Of a DNA stretch of 64,000 bases, positions 56,665-64,000 are shown piece after piece (within the stretch, counting starts at the first letter, position 1; every line of letters begins with the position of its first letter). Source of the stretch: Pandoraea norimbergensis (GTDB lineage Bacteria; Pseudomonadota; Gammaproteobacteria; Burkholderiales; Burkholderiaceae); NCBI RefSeq assembly GCF_001465545.3, contig NZ_CP013480.3:1178001-1242000 (forward strand), given 5' to 3'. A program made the position numbers and the translations under genes. The notes under the pieces are model-generated. The model had not been told where the DNA came from. It worked only from the letters and a program-made list of their open reading frames with translations, and made no database searches.

Positions 56665-58163
56665 TGACGCGCAAATGGAATCTCACGCTCACGCAGCGGC
56701 TGTCGCTGGTTTTCGCGGCGCTGCTGCTGGTGTGCTGCGGCACGTCGGCCTGGTTGCAGGTACGGGCAAACCGCATGCACGAGGCCGAAGTGATTCAGGG
56801 GCTCTCGCGCGGGCTGGCCGAGCACATCGCCGCTAACGCGCAGTTGATGGACGCGAACGGCATGAAGCCGGACGCCGTGCGAAACCTGTTCGGGCAACTG
56901 ATGGTGGTCAACCCGAGCGTCGAGGTGTATCTGCTCGACGAACAGGGGCGTATTACCGGGCACGCGGCCCCGGAAGGACATCTGCGGCGCACCCAGATCG
57001 ATCTTGCGCCGGTCCATCGGCTGATCGACGGCGAAGCGCTGCCGATTTATGGCGACGACCCGCGCAACACCGACGTGCGCAAGGTCTTCAGTGCGGCGCC
57101 GCTGCGGGTGAACGGGCAGGAAGTGGGCTACATCTATGTGGTGCTGTTGGGTGAAGCGCATGACCGCTTTGCGGCGCGCGGCGCGACGAGTGCCGCGCTC
57201 AGTACTGCGTTGTGGTCGATCGGACTGGTCGCGGCGTTGTGCCTGATTGCCGGTCTGGCGGCGTTTGCGTGGATTACGCGTCCGCTGCGCCGCCTGACCG
57301 ATACGGTGCGCGAGTTCGATATCGACGCAGCACCGGCAGCGCTGCCCGCCGTGTCAGCGGATGAACTGGCGTCGCAACAGGCGCGGCCGAACGACGAAAT
57401 CGTGGTGCTGGAGCGCGCGTTCCGGCAGATGGTGGACCGTCTGGGCGAGCAATGGCGCACGCTTACGCGCCAGGATCAGGAGCGTCGCGAACTGATCGCC
57501 AATATCTCGCACGATCTGCGCACGCCGCTCTCGTCGCTGCATGGTTATCTCGAAACGTTGTCGCTCAAAGACGCCACGCTGGCACCGGCCGACCGGCGGC
57601 GCTATCTGGGCATCGCACTGGACCAGAGCCGCAAGGTCGGGGCGCTGGCGCAGTCGCTGTTCGAGCTGGCGCGTCTTGAGCACGGCTTCGTGCAGCCGGA
57701 AGCCGAGCCGTTCTCGGTGACCGACCTGATTCAGGACGTGTTCCAGAAATTCGAATTGAGCGCCGAGTCGCGCGGCGTTGCATTACGCGCGCAACTCGCG
57801 CCGCAGGTGCCGGCCGCGCGTGCCGATCTCGGGTTGATCGAACGCGTGTTCACCAATCTGCTGGAGAACGCGTTGCGTTACACGCCGTCAGGCGGAGAGA
57901 TCGTGGTGGCCGTGGCCCCGGCCGGGGCGGATATCGAAGTGCGGGTTAGCGACACGGGACCGGGCATTCCGGAGAGTGCGCGCGAAGGCCTCTTCGAGCG
58001 GCCCTTTACGGTGGGCGGCGCGCGCCGCGAGGGCGGACTGGGCCTGCGCATCGTGCATCGCATCCTGCAACTGCATGGCCGCCGCATCACGCTGGTAGAA
58101 ACCAGTGCTCAGTCCGGTCATGCAGGGCAGGGCGCGACGTTCCGCTTTACTCTGCCGACGTAA
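56661..58163 (+). CDS. Membrane sensor histidine kinase
   Basis: A 500-residue kinase. The first span is at about 12-32 (RLSLVFAALLLVCCGTSAWLQV), then a periplasmic sensor region of about 145 residues, a second span at about 180-205 (ALWSIGLVAALCLIAGLAAFAWI) and a HAMP region. The H-box is ANISHDLRTPLSSLHGYLETL near residue 283, the N-box NLLENALRYTP, and the G-boxes DTGPGIP and GGLGLRIV. It phosphorylates the response regulator encoded upstream. A Cys pair (CC) lies in the first span. Placement beside exported Msr genes suggests oxidative or hypochlorous stress as the signal, by analogy with the E. coli HprRS/MsrPQ system; this is inference. Confidence 0.93.
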   Translation: MMTRKWNLTLTQRLSLVFAALLLVCCGTSAWLQVRANRMHEAEVIQGLSRGLAEHIAANAQLMDANGMKPDAVRNLFGQLMVVNPSVEVYLLDEQGRITGHAAPEGHLRRTQIDLAPVHRLIDGEALPIYGDDPRNTDVRKVFSAAPLRVNGQEVGYIYVVLLGEAHDRFAARGATSAALSTALWSIGLVAALCLIAGLAAFAWITRPLRRLTDTVREFDIDAAPAALPAVSADELASQQARPNDEIVVLERAFRQMVDRLGEQWRTLTRQDQERRELIANISHDLRTPLSSLHGYLETLSLKDATLAPADRRRYLGIALDQSRKVGALAQSLFELARLEHGFVQPEAEPFSVTDLIQDVFQKFELSAESRGVALRAQLAPQVPAARADLGLIERVFTNLLENALRYTPSGGEIVVAVAPAGADIEVRVSDTGPGIPESAREGLFERPFTVGGARREGGLGLRIVHRILQLHGRRITLVETSAQSGHAGQGATFRFTLPT

Positions 58164-59358
58164 GCTTGCCGTCGACCGGCGCCGATGCTTCCGGCGGCGC
58201 GGGTTCTGCGGTGGCCGCAGGTACCGTCGCGCTTTCTTTGGCGGCACCCGGTGCCGAAGGCTTGTCGGTGGCGACCGGCGTGGCCGGTTCGAAATAGGTC
58301 AGTTTGCGCACGAAGACGTTCGCAAACGGGTCGACCTTCTCGCCCGCGCCGGACGGCGAGGTAATCACCACGCGCACGACATTGCCGCGTTTGTCGTGGC
58401 GATAGTGATATTCCGAGACGTGACGCTCACCGGTCGCGGCGTCGGTGCGTGTGACGCGCACGAGTTCGTGACGCGGCGAGTATTCCGAGACTTCGTTATC
58501 CCACGCGAGCGGTAGCCACTGACCGTCGATGAAGGCGGCAGCGCCCGTGTCGCGCACGATCCGGCTGCCGTCGGGCTTGCGTTCCACGTCGGCAAACGTG
58601 CGATACGAGACGACTTTGGGCGCCGGGCGGACCTTGCCGTCGGCGGTGACGATCTGGCGGGCTTCGTTGGGCGCTTCCCATTGCCGTGACAGCACGAAGC
58701 ACTCGTCGTCGAACAGGCGGGCTTGCAAGCTGCCCTGACGGCGATGATGGGTGCCGTTGGCACCGACGATGATGCGGCGGGTCCACTCGACGCGCTCACC
58801 TTCCTGACGGACTTGCTCTCTCCATGTGCCGCGCCGCGCGGCGCCGTTCACGATCCACTCGTCGGCGCCTTGCCACGCCACCGATGCGCCATCGACGCTC
58901 AGCAGCCGGCCATCGGCGGCATACGTGTAGCGCCCGCGATCGGTGCTGGCGAGCAGATGCCCCTGCGGATCGAATTCCATTACGAAGCGATTGCCGTTAT
59001 CGAGCGGGCCGACCTTGCCGGTCGTGCGGTCGTAGCTGGCAATGAAGCGGGTTTCTTCAATACGGCGCACACCGGCGGGAATGCCGCCGAAGTTGCGCAT
59101 CAGGTCGTCTTCTTCGCGCAACGACGTCTGAACGCACCACGGCAGTGCGGCGGGCGCTGTGCTGGCAGCGTCGGTCGCGGCAGGTGAAGGCGTTGCAGGA
59201 GAGGTGCTGGCAGCGTTTGCTGGCGGGGCGGCGGGTGCCGTGAGGCGCGGCGGGCTGGCGGCGCAACCGGCCAGCAGAAGGACCAGAGCGAGAGAACCCA
59301 GAACAGGACGCGCGGAGAACACGGATCGGACAGGTCGGACAGATAAAGCGGACGTCAT
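58147..59358 (-). CDS. Unknown lipoprotein
   Basis: A 403-residue protein. The lipobox is LALVLLLAGCAAS (Cys near residue 31), followed by an Ala/Pro/Thr-rich linker to about 75. The main part (about 80-370) is beta-rich with loose YD-like strands (ETRFIASYDRTTGKVGPLDNGNRFVMEFDPQGHLLASTDRGRYTYAADGRLLSVDG, then HVSEYHYRHDKRGNVVRVVI) and an Ala/Pro tail. No enzyme motif is seen. I do not recognise the family. The start at 59358 gives a proper lipoprotein signal; upstream Mets do not. It overlaps the kinase 3' end by 17 bases, tail to tail. Confidence 0.75.
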   Translation of the reverse strand: MTSALSVRPVRSVFSARPVLGSLALVLLLAGCAASPPRLTAPAAPPANAASTSPATPSPAATDAASTAPAALPWCVQTSLREEDDLMRNFGGIPAGVRRIEETRFIASYDRTTGKVGPLDNGNRFVMEFDPQGHLLASTDRGRYTYAADGRLLSVDGASVAWQGADEWIVNGAARRGTWREQVRQEGERVEWTRRIIVGANGTHHRRQGSLQARLFDDECFVLSRQWEAPNEARQIVTADGKVRPAPKVVSYRTFADVERKPDGSRIVRDTGAAAFIDGQWLPLAWDNEVSEYSPRHELVRVTRTDAATGERHVSEYHYRHDKRGNVVRVVITSPSGAGEKVDPFANVFVRKLTYFEPATPVATDKPSAPGAAKESATVPAATAEPAPPEASAPVDGKLTSAE

Positions 59359-59604
59359 CACGAAAGGTTGCCGGAGAAATTTTTCCCCGATTGTACCGGC
59401 TCCGCGTGACACGTTCCCGGCTTCCCCGGGGCAGGGGGGGTAAATGAGGAGAAAGCGGGGGGAGGAAGTGGAGGGGAAAGCGCGCCCGGCTGAAGCGCGG
59501 CGCGACAAATCAAGCGCGTTTCGCGCGATAAACAGGACGTGATGTATTTTCCAGCATCTGCAAGAGAATTTCACGCCCTGCGCGTTCATTTTCGCCTGTT
59601 CGAA

Positions 59605-60402
59605 TCAGAATAGGCCGCCAAACACCTCGGCCTCCCAATTCATGATGACCAGCTCTTTACTGGTCTGAGGCGTACCGCGTGCGTTGGCAACCGAGTACCG
59701 GATGTCCAGTTCCGCGATCTGGAGTCCCGCGAAGGCTTCCCGGATGTCGGGATGATCGTTGATGGATAACATCACCTTGCCTCTACACTCCCGCATGATC
59801 GTAGCCATGCGCTCATACTCACCAAACTCAAACGGCACGCCGTACCCCTCCGTCTGCCAATAGGGAGGGTCAAGATAGAAGAACGTATGCGCGCGGTCAT
59901 AACGGCGCATGCAGTCGTGCCACGACAGGTTTTCTACGGTGGTGCCAGCAAGGCGCAGGTGGGCCGCCGAAAGCTGTTCTTCAATGCGCAGAAGATTGAC
60001 CGTCGGAGCAGTCGTCGCGGTGCCAAATGTCTGCCCGTCGATCTTTCCACCGAACGCGTGGTGTTGCAGGTAGTAGAAGCGCGCCGCGCGCTGTATGTCT
60101 GTCAGCGTCGCCGGCGACGTCATCTTTTGCCATTCAAATACCTGTCGACTGGAAATCGCCCATTTGAACTGGCGGACAAACTCTTCGAGGTGGTGTTGCA
60201 CAACCCGGTATAGGTTCACCAGCTCACCGTTGATATCGTTGATTACCTCGACGTGAGCGGGAATCGGGCGTAAAAAATAGAGAGCTGCCCCGCCACAAAA
60301 CACTTCCACGTAGCACTCATGCGGCGGAAAGAGCGGTAGCAGCTTGTCCGCGAGACGGCGTTTGCCGCCGAGCCACGGGATGATGGGTGTTGCGATGTGC
60401 AT
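59605..60402 (-). CDS. Phage-type DNA adenine methylase (D12 class, Dam)
   Basis: A 265-residue N6-adenine methyltransferase. The AdoMet motif is PIIPWLGGKRRLADKLLPLFP with VEVFCGGAALYF, the catalytic motif is DPPYW in AHTFFYLDPPYWQTEGYGVPF, and INDINGELVNLYRVVQ is typical of D12 enzymes. It would methylate adenine in a short site, GATC in the best-known relatives. It has no partner restriction gene, so it probably protects phage DNA or times phage functions. It is 143 bp from the next phage gene, in a gap with a GACGCGGC/GCCGCGTC hairpin (about 60491-60530). Confidence 0.88.
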   Translation of the reverse strand: MHIATPIIPWLGGKRRLADKLLPLFPPHECYVEVFCGGAALYFLRPIPAHVEVINDINGELVNLYRVVQHHLEEFVRQFKWAISSRQVFEWQKMTSPATLTDIQRAARFYYLQHHAFGGKIDGQTFGTATTAPTVNLLRIEEQLSAAHLRLAGTTVENLSWHDCMRRYDRAHTFFYLDPPYWQTEGYGVPFEFGEYERMATIMRECRGKVMLSINDHPDIREAFAGLQIAELDIRYSVANARGTPQTSKELVIMNWEAEVFGGLF

Positions 60403-60545
60403 TTATCGTGCGTCATATGTGATAGGCTTACGCCGCCTCTGCAGGGGTACGCGGCCTTGCCTAACTTGCAGGACTCATCTGCGAGGGCGGGACGCGGCCG
60501 GTGTTAGCGCACCGACCGCGTCGCCGCGTCTTTTCTTCTAAATTA

Positions 60546-61223
60546 CTATGCGGCCGAAACCCGTCGCTTGAACGGGTTGTATGTGGCGCATACAGGAATC
60601 TGCCAAGCCGGGCCCCACGGCGTTTCGCGCCAGGCGTTCCCCAACCAGTAGTTCCAGGCCTTCCAGCCAATCTTCGCTTCGCCGAGGGGCCCGTGATAGT
60701 ACAAATTCATGCCGTTGCCCACTGCAAAGAACAGCACCAGGTCATCCCGCTCGATGTTGGCCAGGATGCGCCAACCTCGCGCGTCAAAGGTCAGACCGAA
60801 GAGCCAGTAGTCCAGTCCATATGCCGGGTTGCGTAGCAGCCAGAGCACGTGAGCCAAATAGCGCATTCGCGGCGTCTCTCCCCACTCGGCCGGAAAATAG
60901 CCGTCCTTCCACCCCGCATCGATCGATGCGTCAAACGTCTGGAACCAGCGCAGCCAACTCGGCAGGTTGCCGTCGTCATCGGCGAGCAGCACTGCCCACC
61001 AGTTCACGCACAGCACGGCAAAGACGACGACAGCCCAGGTCGCAACGACATAGGCGGGATACCCGATGACCGCGATGATCACGAACAGGCGGCGAGGAAC
61101 GGAGTCGGGCGGCGAGCTGGCCGTAAGGCAGCGATCGAGCAAGGAGATCGCAACGGCAATGATCGTGCATTTCGCAGCAAGCACAATGGCTGCACATAGA
61201 ACGGAAAGGACGAAGGCGATCAT
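60546..61223 (-). CDS. Phage membrane protein of unknown function
   Basis: A 225-residue protein with hydrophobic segments at about 1-25 (MIAFVLSVLCAAIVLAAKCTIIAVAISLLD) and 45-85 (RLFVIIAVIGYPAYVVATWAVVVFAVLCVNWWAVLL). A soluble part rich in Trp and Tyr follows (WKAWNYWLGNAWRETPWGPAWQIPVC). It may belong to a DUF7338-like phage family (weak memory). It overlaps the preceding gene by 4 bases. Its role is unknown; it could alter the host envelope or act in lysis or exclusion. Confidence 0.7.
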   Translation of the reverse strand: MIAFVLSVLCAAIVLAAKCTIIAVAISLLDRCLTASSPPDSVPRRLFVIIAVIGYPAYVVATWAVVVFAVLCVNWWAVLLADDDGNLPSWLRWFQTFDASIDAGWKDGYFPAEWGETPRMRYLAHVLWLLRNPAYGLDYWLFGLTFDARGWRILANIERDDLVLFFAVGNGMNLYYHGPLGEAKIGWKAWNYWLGNAWRETPWGPAWQIPVCATYNPFKRRVSAA

Positions 61224-61588
61224 TGCCCTTCCTCAAGCGTTCCGGCAACGTCAATGTGCACCTCAGGAGCCGTTTCTGTCAGCCACGAAGGAATGGGGCC
61301 ACCGCCATAATAGGTGACGCTGTCACCGTCAATTTCCACTGTGGCGCCAAGCTGGTATTCACGACCGCTCTCCGCGACATAAAGCCTCGTGGTGCGATGG
61401 TCTTCCACGACCGACCACGCCGCTCCATCCCACATCTGCACCTTGCCACCTTCGACGGCTGGCGGTTGCACTTCGACCGCGCCGTAGGGCACGTTGAATT
61501 CGCCTGGCGACAGGTACAACTCGTGCGCGATGGCCGGATACAGAAAGAACCCGTGCTCGTCGGTCTGATAAACGGTCTTTTTTTCCAT
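61220..61588 (-). CDS. Phage tail-fibre assembly-like protein
   Basis: A 122-residue protein: MEKKTVYQTDEHGFFLYPAIAHELYLSPGEFNVPYGAVEVQPPAVEGGKVQMWDGAAWSVVEDHRTTRLYVAESG. The pattern of a fibre-tip peptide copied at the N-terminus plus MWDGAAWSVVEDHR is typical of tail-fibre assembly (Tfa/gpG-like) chaperones. AGGAG precedes the ATG at 61588, so longer starts in the tail-fibre cassette region are rejected. An inverted-repeat arm (61612-61639) lies just upstream of its ribosome site. Confidence 0.75.
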   Translation of the reverse strand: MEKKTVYQTDEHGFFLYPAIAHELYLSPGEFNVPYGAVEVQPPAVEGGKVQMWDGAAWSVVEDHRTTRLYVAESGREYQLGATVEIDGDSVTYYGGGPIPSWLTETAPEVHIDVAGTLEEGQ

Positions 61589-61611
61589 TATTTCTCTCCT
61601 AAAGGTACTTT

Positions 61612-61639
61612 CACTGCAAATGCAAGAACGCTTGGTACG
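61612..61639. repeat. Inverted-repeat arm 1 of the tail-fibre cassette
   Basis: It matches the reverse complement of 62014-62041 at 25 of 28 positions, with an identical 13-bp stretch CACTGCAAATGCA (61612-61624) at the outer side. Both arms encode TANARTLGT. The three differences fall in two codons and are silent (AGA/CGG, GGT/GGG), so protein conservation alone could explain part of the identity. Confidence 0.8.
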
Positions 61640-61831
61640 AAGCAGGCTAGTGCGATTCAACGGCACTCCCACGCGCTGACCATGTTTCCGTCGAGCACGG
61701 TATTCCTGGCCGGGAGCTACTCGGCCGTCATGCAAACCCCCGGCGACTCTCCAAGCAGTGCCACGAACGACACGGGAGGCGCAGAGACCCGTCCGACCAA
61801 TACAGCCTACGCACCCCGCATCCATGTCTAG
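61612..61831 (+). pseudogene. Silent alternative tail-fibre C-terminus, opposite orientation
   Basis: Read on the plus strand this gives 72 codons, from TANARTLGTKQASAIQRHSHALT to GGAETRPTNTAYAPRIHV and a TAG at 61829-61831. The expressed fibre on the minus strand ends with the same frame: TANARTLGTRQLDAFKAHSHYVN to GGSETRPVNTAYAPRIHA. The two share their start and end and differ in the middle. The cassette has no start codon or ribosome site of its own. It is either an invertible segment, a silent donor cassette, or a leftover from a past rearrangement. Confidence 0.8.
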
Positions 61832-61848
61832 TTTCAGGCATGGATGCG
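61817..61848. repeat. Central inverted repeat between the two fibre 3' ends
   Basis: CGCATCCATG (61817-61826) and CATGGATGCG (61839-61848) are perfect 10-bp arms. They arise because both fibre ends code for PRIH in opposite directions. The stops of the two reading frames are only 2 bp apart. A hairpin here could help end transcription from both sides, though no T-run is present. Confidence 0.7.
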
Positions 61849-63309
61849 CGGGGCATACGCCGTGTTCACTGGGCGAGTTTCGCTCCCCCCGGCATCGGTC
61901 GTTTTCCAAGGGATGTTTCCCGATTCGATAGGAGCGCCTTGGTTTCCGCCCGCGACGCTCGATGTGATGCCGTTGACGTAGTGGCTGTGGGCTTTGAATG
62001 CATCAAGCTGACGCGTCCCAAGCGTCCGTGCATTTGCAGTGTCAGCGTCGGTCCCAGTAAATCGACGGAATTGGTTGCGCAGGTCAGGACACCGGAAGTT
62101 GTCACCGCCGAGGTCGACAAACTTGTGCATGCCGGCAGACCAGGCGCCGGACGCGACAACTAGGCTGTTTTCTTGTGCGTAGCCCCACAGCCCGGCGTAT
62201 GCCGTCTTACTTAACGTGCCGCCCACGGCATCGATCTCACTGGCCAGCGGCGTGACCGTGTGACCGTCCAACGGACGGCCGCAAAGCGGAGAGCGATAGC
62301 CGGTGAAATACTGGCTGGCCGACCAAACCCAAACCTCTGCAACTTCAGCGACGATAATCGGGCCGACATTACTGGTCGGTAAGGACAGAATCGAGTAGAC
62401 CTTCGGGTAACCGCTGAGCACGGCGAGCGCCGAAGCAACAAACGCCGTATTGGCGATCTTGCGGCTGCTATCGCCGGGGGGCTGATCCGGCGCATTCAGA
62501 CCACCCACCCATTGAAAGGAGAGTGCTGTCGTGCCCGGCGTGACGGCACCGTCCGTCTTGAGCATCCAGAGGGTGTCGGCATTCAGCGAGCCGGACTCCA
62601 CGGGAACTACTGCGCCAGATGTGAGCTTCGCCGCGCTGTTGGCGTCCGCTGCGCGCGCCCACGCGCCAGCTCCTGCCACGTAGATACCGTTCTCGGCGCC
62701 CGCCGCCTGGTCCTTCACTAGCACACGGTCGCCTGCTGTGAGCGCGACGTCATCCACCGGTCCCAGCCCCGTAAGCACGATCGGCCCCGTCGTGGCCACC
62801 CGAACCGATTGCTTGCTGTCCAGCTTGGCCAGTTCATCTCGGACGTAATCAATGACGTACGCGCGCGGCGCCATCACCACGGAGTTGTCGACGAGCAATG
62901 TGACGTTGGCGGCGTTGCTGGTCTGAAAGATTGACCGGACGTAGAACTGCTTGCCGCTGCCGCTGGCCAGGAGCGGCTTGATAGACTCGGGATACTTGCA
63001 GATCGCGTAGAGGACTCCGGTGTCGGTGATAATGCCGACTTCTCGAATCGTCCAGCCGCCTACGTCATCGGCCAGCCATCCTTCACAGACAAGCCAGTTG
63101 GGGTTGTTGGGGTCTTGCAAAAGCGCGTTAATCGGCTGGCGATGGACCTCGCGCCGCAGCGTCGTCGCAGTCGGATCCGGGTTGTAGACGGCTCCATTGC
63201 CGTCGCCGATGGCCATCGTTGTCAATGTGATGGGCTTGTTCTGAGCCTTTTGCTGAGCCTCATATGCGAGCCCGGCGTTGGTCAGAATGGTGTAGTAGTC
63301 CTGAGCCAC
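61834..63309 (-). CDS. Phage tail fibre / tail-collar protein
   Basis: A 491-residue structural protein. The N-terminal part (about 1-155: DYYTILTNAGLAYEAQQKAQNKPITLTTMAIGDGNGAVYNPDPTATTL) fits the phage tail-collar fibre family (DUF3751). The middle has repeated shaft-like sections (VRVATTGPIVLTGLGPVDDVALTAGDRVLVKDQAAGAENGIYV). The end contains a tail-collar domain (CGRPLDGHTVTPLASEIDAVGGTLSKTAYAGLWGYA, FRCPDLRNQFRRFTGTDADTANARTLG). It is the likely receptor-binding fibre. The GTG at 63309 with GGAG upstream lies 1 bp after the gpI stop. The last 68 codons are matched by an inverted alternative cassette at 61612-61831. Confidence 0.88.
   Translation of the reverse strand: MAQDYYTILTNAGLAYEAQQKAQNKPITLTTMAIGDGNGAVYNPDPTATTLRREVHRQPINALLQDPNNPNWLVCEGWLADDVGGWTIREVGIITDTGVLYAICKYPESIKPLLASGSGKQFYVRSIFQTSNAANVTLLVDNSVVMAPRAYVIDYVRDELAKLDSKQSVRVATTGPIVLTGLGPVDDVALTAGDRVLVKDQAAGAENGIYVAGAGAWARAADANSAAKLTSGAVVPVESGSLNADTLWMLKTDGAVTPGTTALSFQWVGGLNAPDQPPGDSSRKIANTAFVASALAVLSGYPKVYSILSLPTSNVGPIIVAEVAEVWVWSASQYFTGYRSPLCGRPLDGHTVTPLASEIDAVGGTLSKTAYAGLWGYAQENSLVVASGAWSAGMHKFVDLGGDNFRCPDLRNQFRRFTGTDADTANARTLGTRQLDAFKAHSHYVNGITSSVAGGNQGAPIESGNIPWKTTDAGGSETRPVNTAYAPRIHA
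62014..62041. repeat. Inverted-repeat arm 2 of the tail-fibre cassette
   Basis: This is the minus-strand partner of 61612-61639. It lies inside the expressed fibre gene at the point where the constant part passes into the variable C-terminus. Inversion between the arms (about 430 bp) would swap the two C-termini in frame. Confidence 0.8.
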
Positions 63310-63310
63310 G

Positions 63311-63946
63311 TCAGTTCTCCAAGGGGTAAATCGTGGTGATCTCGATGGTTTGCTGGCCGTAGCCAATGAATACGGCCCCGCGTTGCTCGACGCCGTCCAA
63401 CTGCAACGGATATATGGTCGTCAGCTCGCCGCCGAGCGTCGCGGCCGCGATCACGGGCACGGGACTTCGTACGGTGAGGTACAACGTGAGCGCCTCGAGG
63501 TGGCTGCGCACGTTTTTGTACTCGTTGACCAAGGCGACGAGCGCGTCGTAGGTTGTCTCGTCAATTCCGCGGTCGGACAGATCCACGTCGATACGGAAGT
63601 GATACGACTGGCCACCGTACTCAAACCACTCGGCGATCTGACCTTTGAGGGCCAGCGTTTCTAAAACTTGTTGAATGGCCCACTTCGTGCCTTTGAACCG
63701 GTGCAGTTCGATCGCCCGCTTGAGCAACAGGCGACGCTCGTCGTCGTTGCGGGCAAACTGCCAACCTTCGCCAAGGATGTGAAACTGATCCGCGAGCACC
63801 GGCAACGCCGACGCGTTGACGGTGTCCACGAGATAGACCAGGAGCGGCGACAGGTCGATGTCGCTGATTCGAGCCGCCAGCTGTCCGAGCACTCGGAAGC
63901 GCTCGTCGCTGGCCAGCGGCGGCGGGAGCAACAGCGAATCAGCCAT
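63311..63946 (-). CDS. Phage tail protein I (P2 gpI-like)
   Basis: A 211-residue baseplate/tail protein. RFRVLGQLAARISDIDLSPLLVYLVDTVNASALPVLADQFHILGEGWQFARNDDERRLLLKRAIELHRFKGTKWAIQQVLETL is the conserved core of the Tail_P2_I family. The C-terminal part (GELTTIYPLQLDGVEQRGAVFIGYGQQTIEITTIYPLEN) is less typical. It overlaps gpJ by 8 bases and is followed after 1 bp by the fibre gene, as in P2 (J-I-H). Confidence 0.92.
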   Translation of the reverse strand: MADSLLLPPPLASDERFRVLGQLAARISDIDLSPLLVYLVDTVNASALPVLADQFHILGEGWQFARNDDERRLLLKRAIELHRFKGTKWAIQQVLETLALKGQIAEWFEYGGQSYHFRIDVDLSDRGIDETTYDALVALVNEYKNVRSHLEALTLYLTVRSPVPVIAAATLGGELTTIYPLQLDGVEQRGAVFIGYGQQTIEITTIYPLEN

Positions 63947-64000
63947 CGACCGTCCCCGAAACGGTGATATTGATTCCAGTGCACCGCGCCCACTCGTTCT
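63939..64000 (-). CDS. Baseplate assembly protein J, C-terminal end (partial)
   Basis: The minus strand gives 19 codons, NEWARCTGINITVSGTVDG, to a TGA overlapping the gpI start. The ending ITVSGTVDG is typical of gpJ-type baseplate proteins, and the position before gpI fits. The rest lies outside the window. Confidence 0.75.
   Translation of the reverse strand, partial: NEWARCTGINITVSGTVDG

Larger units (their letters stand above)
59605..64000 (-). mobile_element. Prophage, tail-module end (P2/Mu-like; continues past the window)
   Basis: Genes on the minus strand read gpJ (end only), gpI, tail fibre, fibre-assembly-like protein, a phage membrane protein and a Dam methylase. This is the P2 order J-I-H-G followed by cargo genes. 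They overlap by 0-8 bases up to 60546. The boundary on the chromosome side is not visible as a repeat or tRNA; it must lie between the lipoprotein gene (start 59358) and about 59605, or the Dam gene itself could be the boundary. The integrase and other end are outside the window. Confidence 0.82.

Noticed and set aside
61223..61611. The upstream part of the plus-strand frame that continues into the silent fibre cassette
   Set aside because: Only the part from 61612 resembles the tail fibre. The upstream part is antisense to the fibre-assembly gene and has no homology sense, so a full plus-strand gene is not supported.

Overview
The window looks like a chromosomal segment of a high-GC betaproteobacterium of the Burkholderiaceae, most likely Pandoraea. 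The basis is the 16S rRNA (17535-19067, placed from memory of Pandoraea sequences), the 16S-tRNA-Ile-tRNA-Ala-23S-5S operon, and Burkholderiales-type families such as DUF4148 and DUF4019. No database search was possible. Gene starts were chosen from ribosome binding sites, signal peptides and overlaps, so many differ from the longest open frame.

Layout. (1) 1-783: the end of an Ala-rich gene and a YbjN-domain gene. (2) 1182-16893: a cell-surface-signalling locus on one strand, with a stand-alone STN/TonB-C-like periplasmic protein, an ECF sigma factor, a FecR anti-sigma factor and a giant two-partner-secretion exoprotein of about 4394 residues with a DUF3739-type C-terminus. It resembles the phosphate-responsive PUMA3 (VreA-VreI-VreR with PdtA) system of Pseudomonas aeruginosa, and a Pho-box-like element lies upstream. 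No TpsB transporter gene is in the window. (3) 17066-22853: a complete rrn operon with two promoters, two boxA sites and a terminator. (4) 23122-23901: a GT25 glycosyltransferase. (5) 24165-34931: a ten-gene minus-strand operon, nearly every junction overlapping by 1-4 bases: LysR regulator, flavin monooxygenase, peptide-type ABC transporter (two permeases, two ATPases, binding protein), BAAT-type hydrolase and two AhpD/CMD-type proteins. It reads as an uptake-and-oxidation pathway for an unidentified compound.

(6) 35274-37609: an exonuclease/GIY-YIG (Cho/UvrC-like) gene behind a 177-residue unknown gene, preceded by a good LexA box. (7) 37759-45093: GST, diguanylate cyclase, DUF4019, GntR, DUF4148, an alpha/beta hydrolase, and an XRE-cupin/GNAT pair divergent from a second GNAT across a 38-bp palindrome. 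(8) 45598-50815: a Tat-exported molybdenum hydroxylase, its [2Fe-2S] subunit and a triheme cytochrome c lipoprotein. (9) 50938-52168: a YafY-type WYL regulator and a VOC protein. (10) 52175-58163: an exported methionine sulfoxide reductase operon (MsrB, CcdA-thioredoxin fusion, MsrA), divergent from an OmpR-type two-component system. (11) 58147-59358: a lipoprotein. (12) About 59605-64000: the tail end of a P2/Mu-like prophage (gpJ end, gpI, tail fibre, fibre chaperone, membrane protein, Dam methylase). An alternative fibre C-terminus lies in opposite orientation between inverted repeats, which suggests tail-fibre variation.

Most interesting: the PUMA3-like locus with its Pho box, the inverted tail-fibre cassette, the LexA-controlled unknown gene, the periplasmic Msr/two-component cluster, and the ten-gene ABC/monooxygenase operon.
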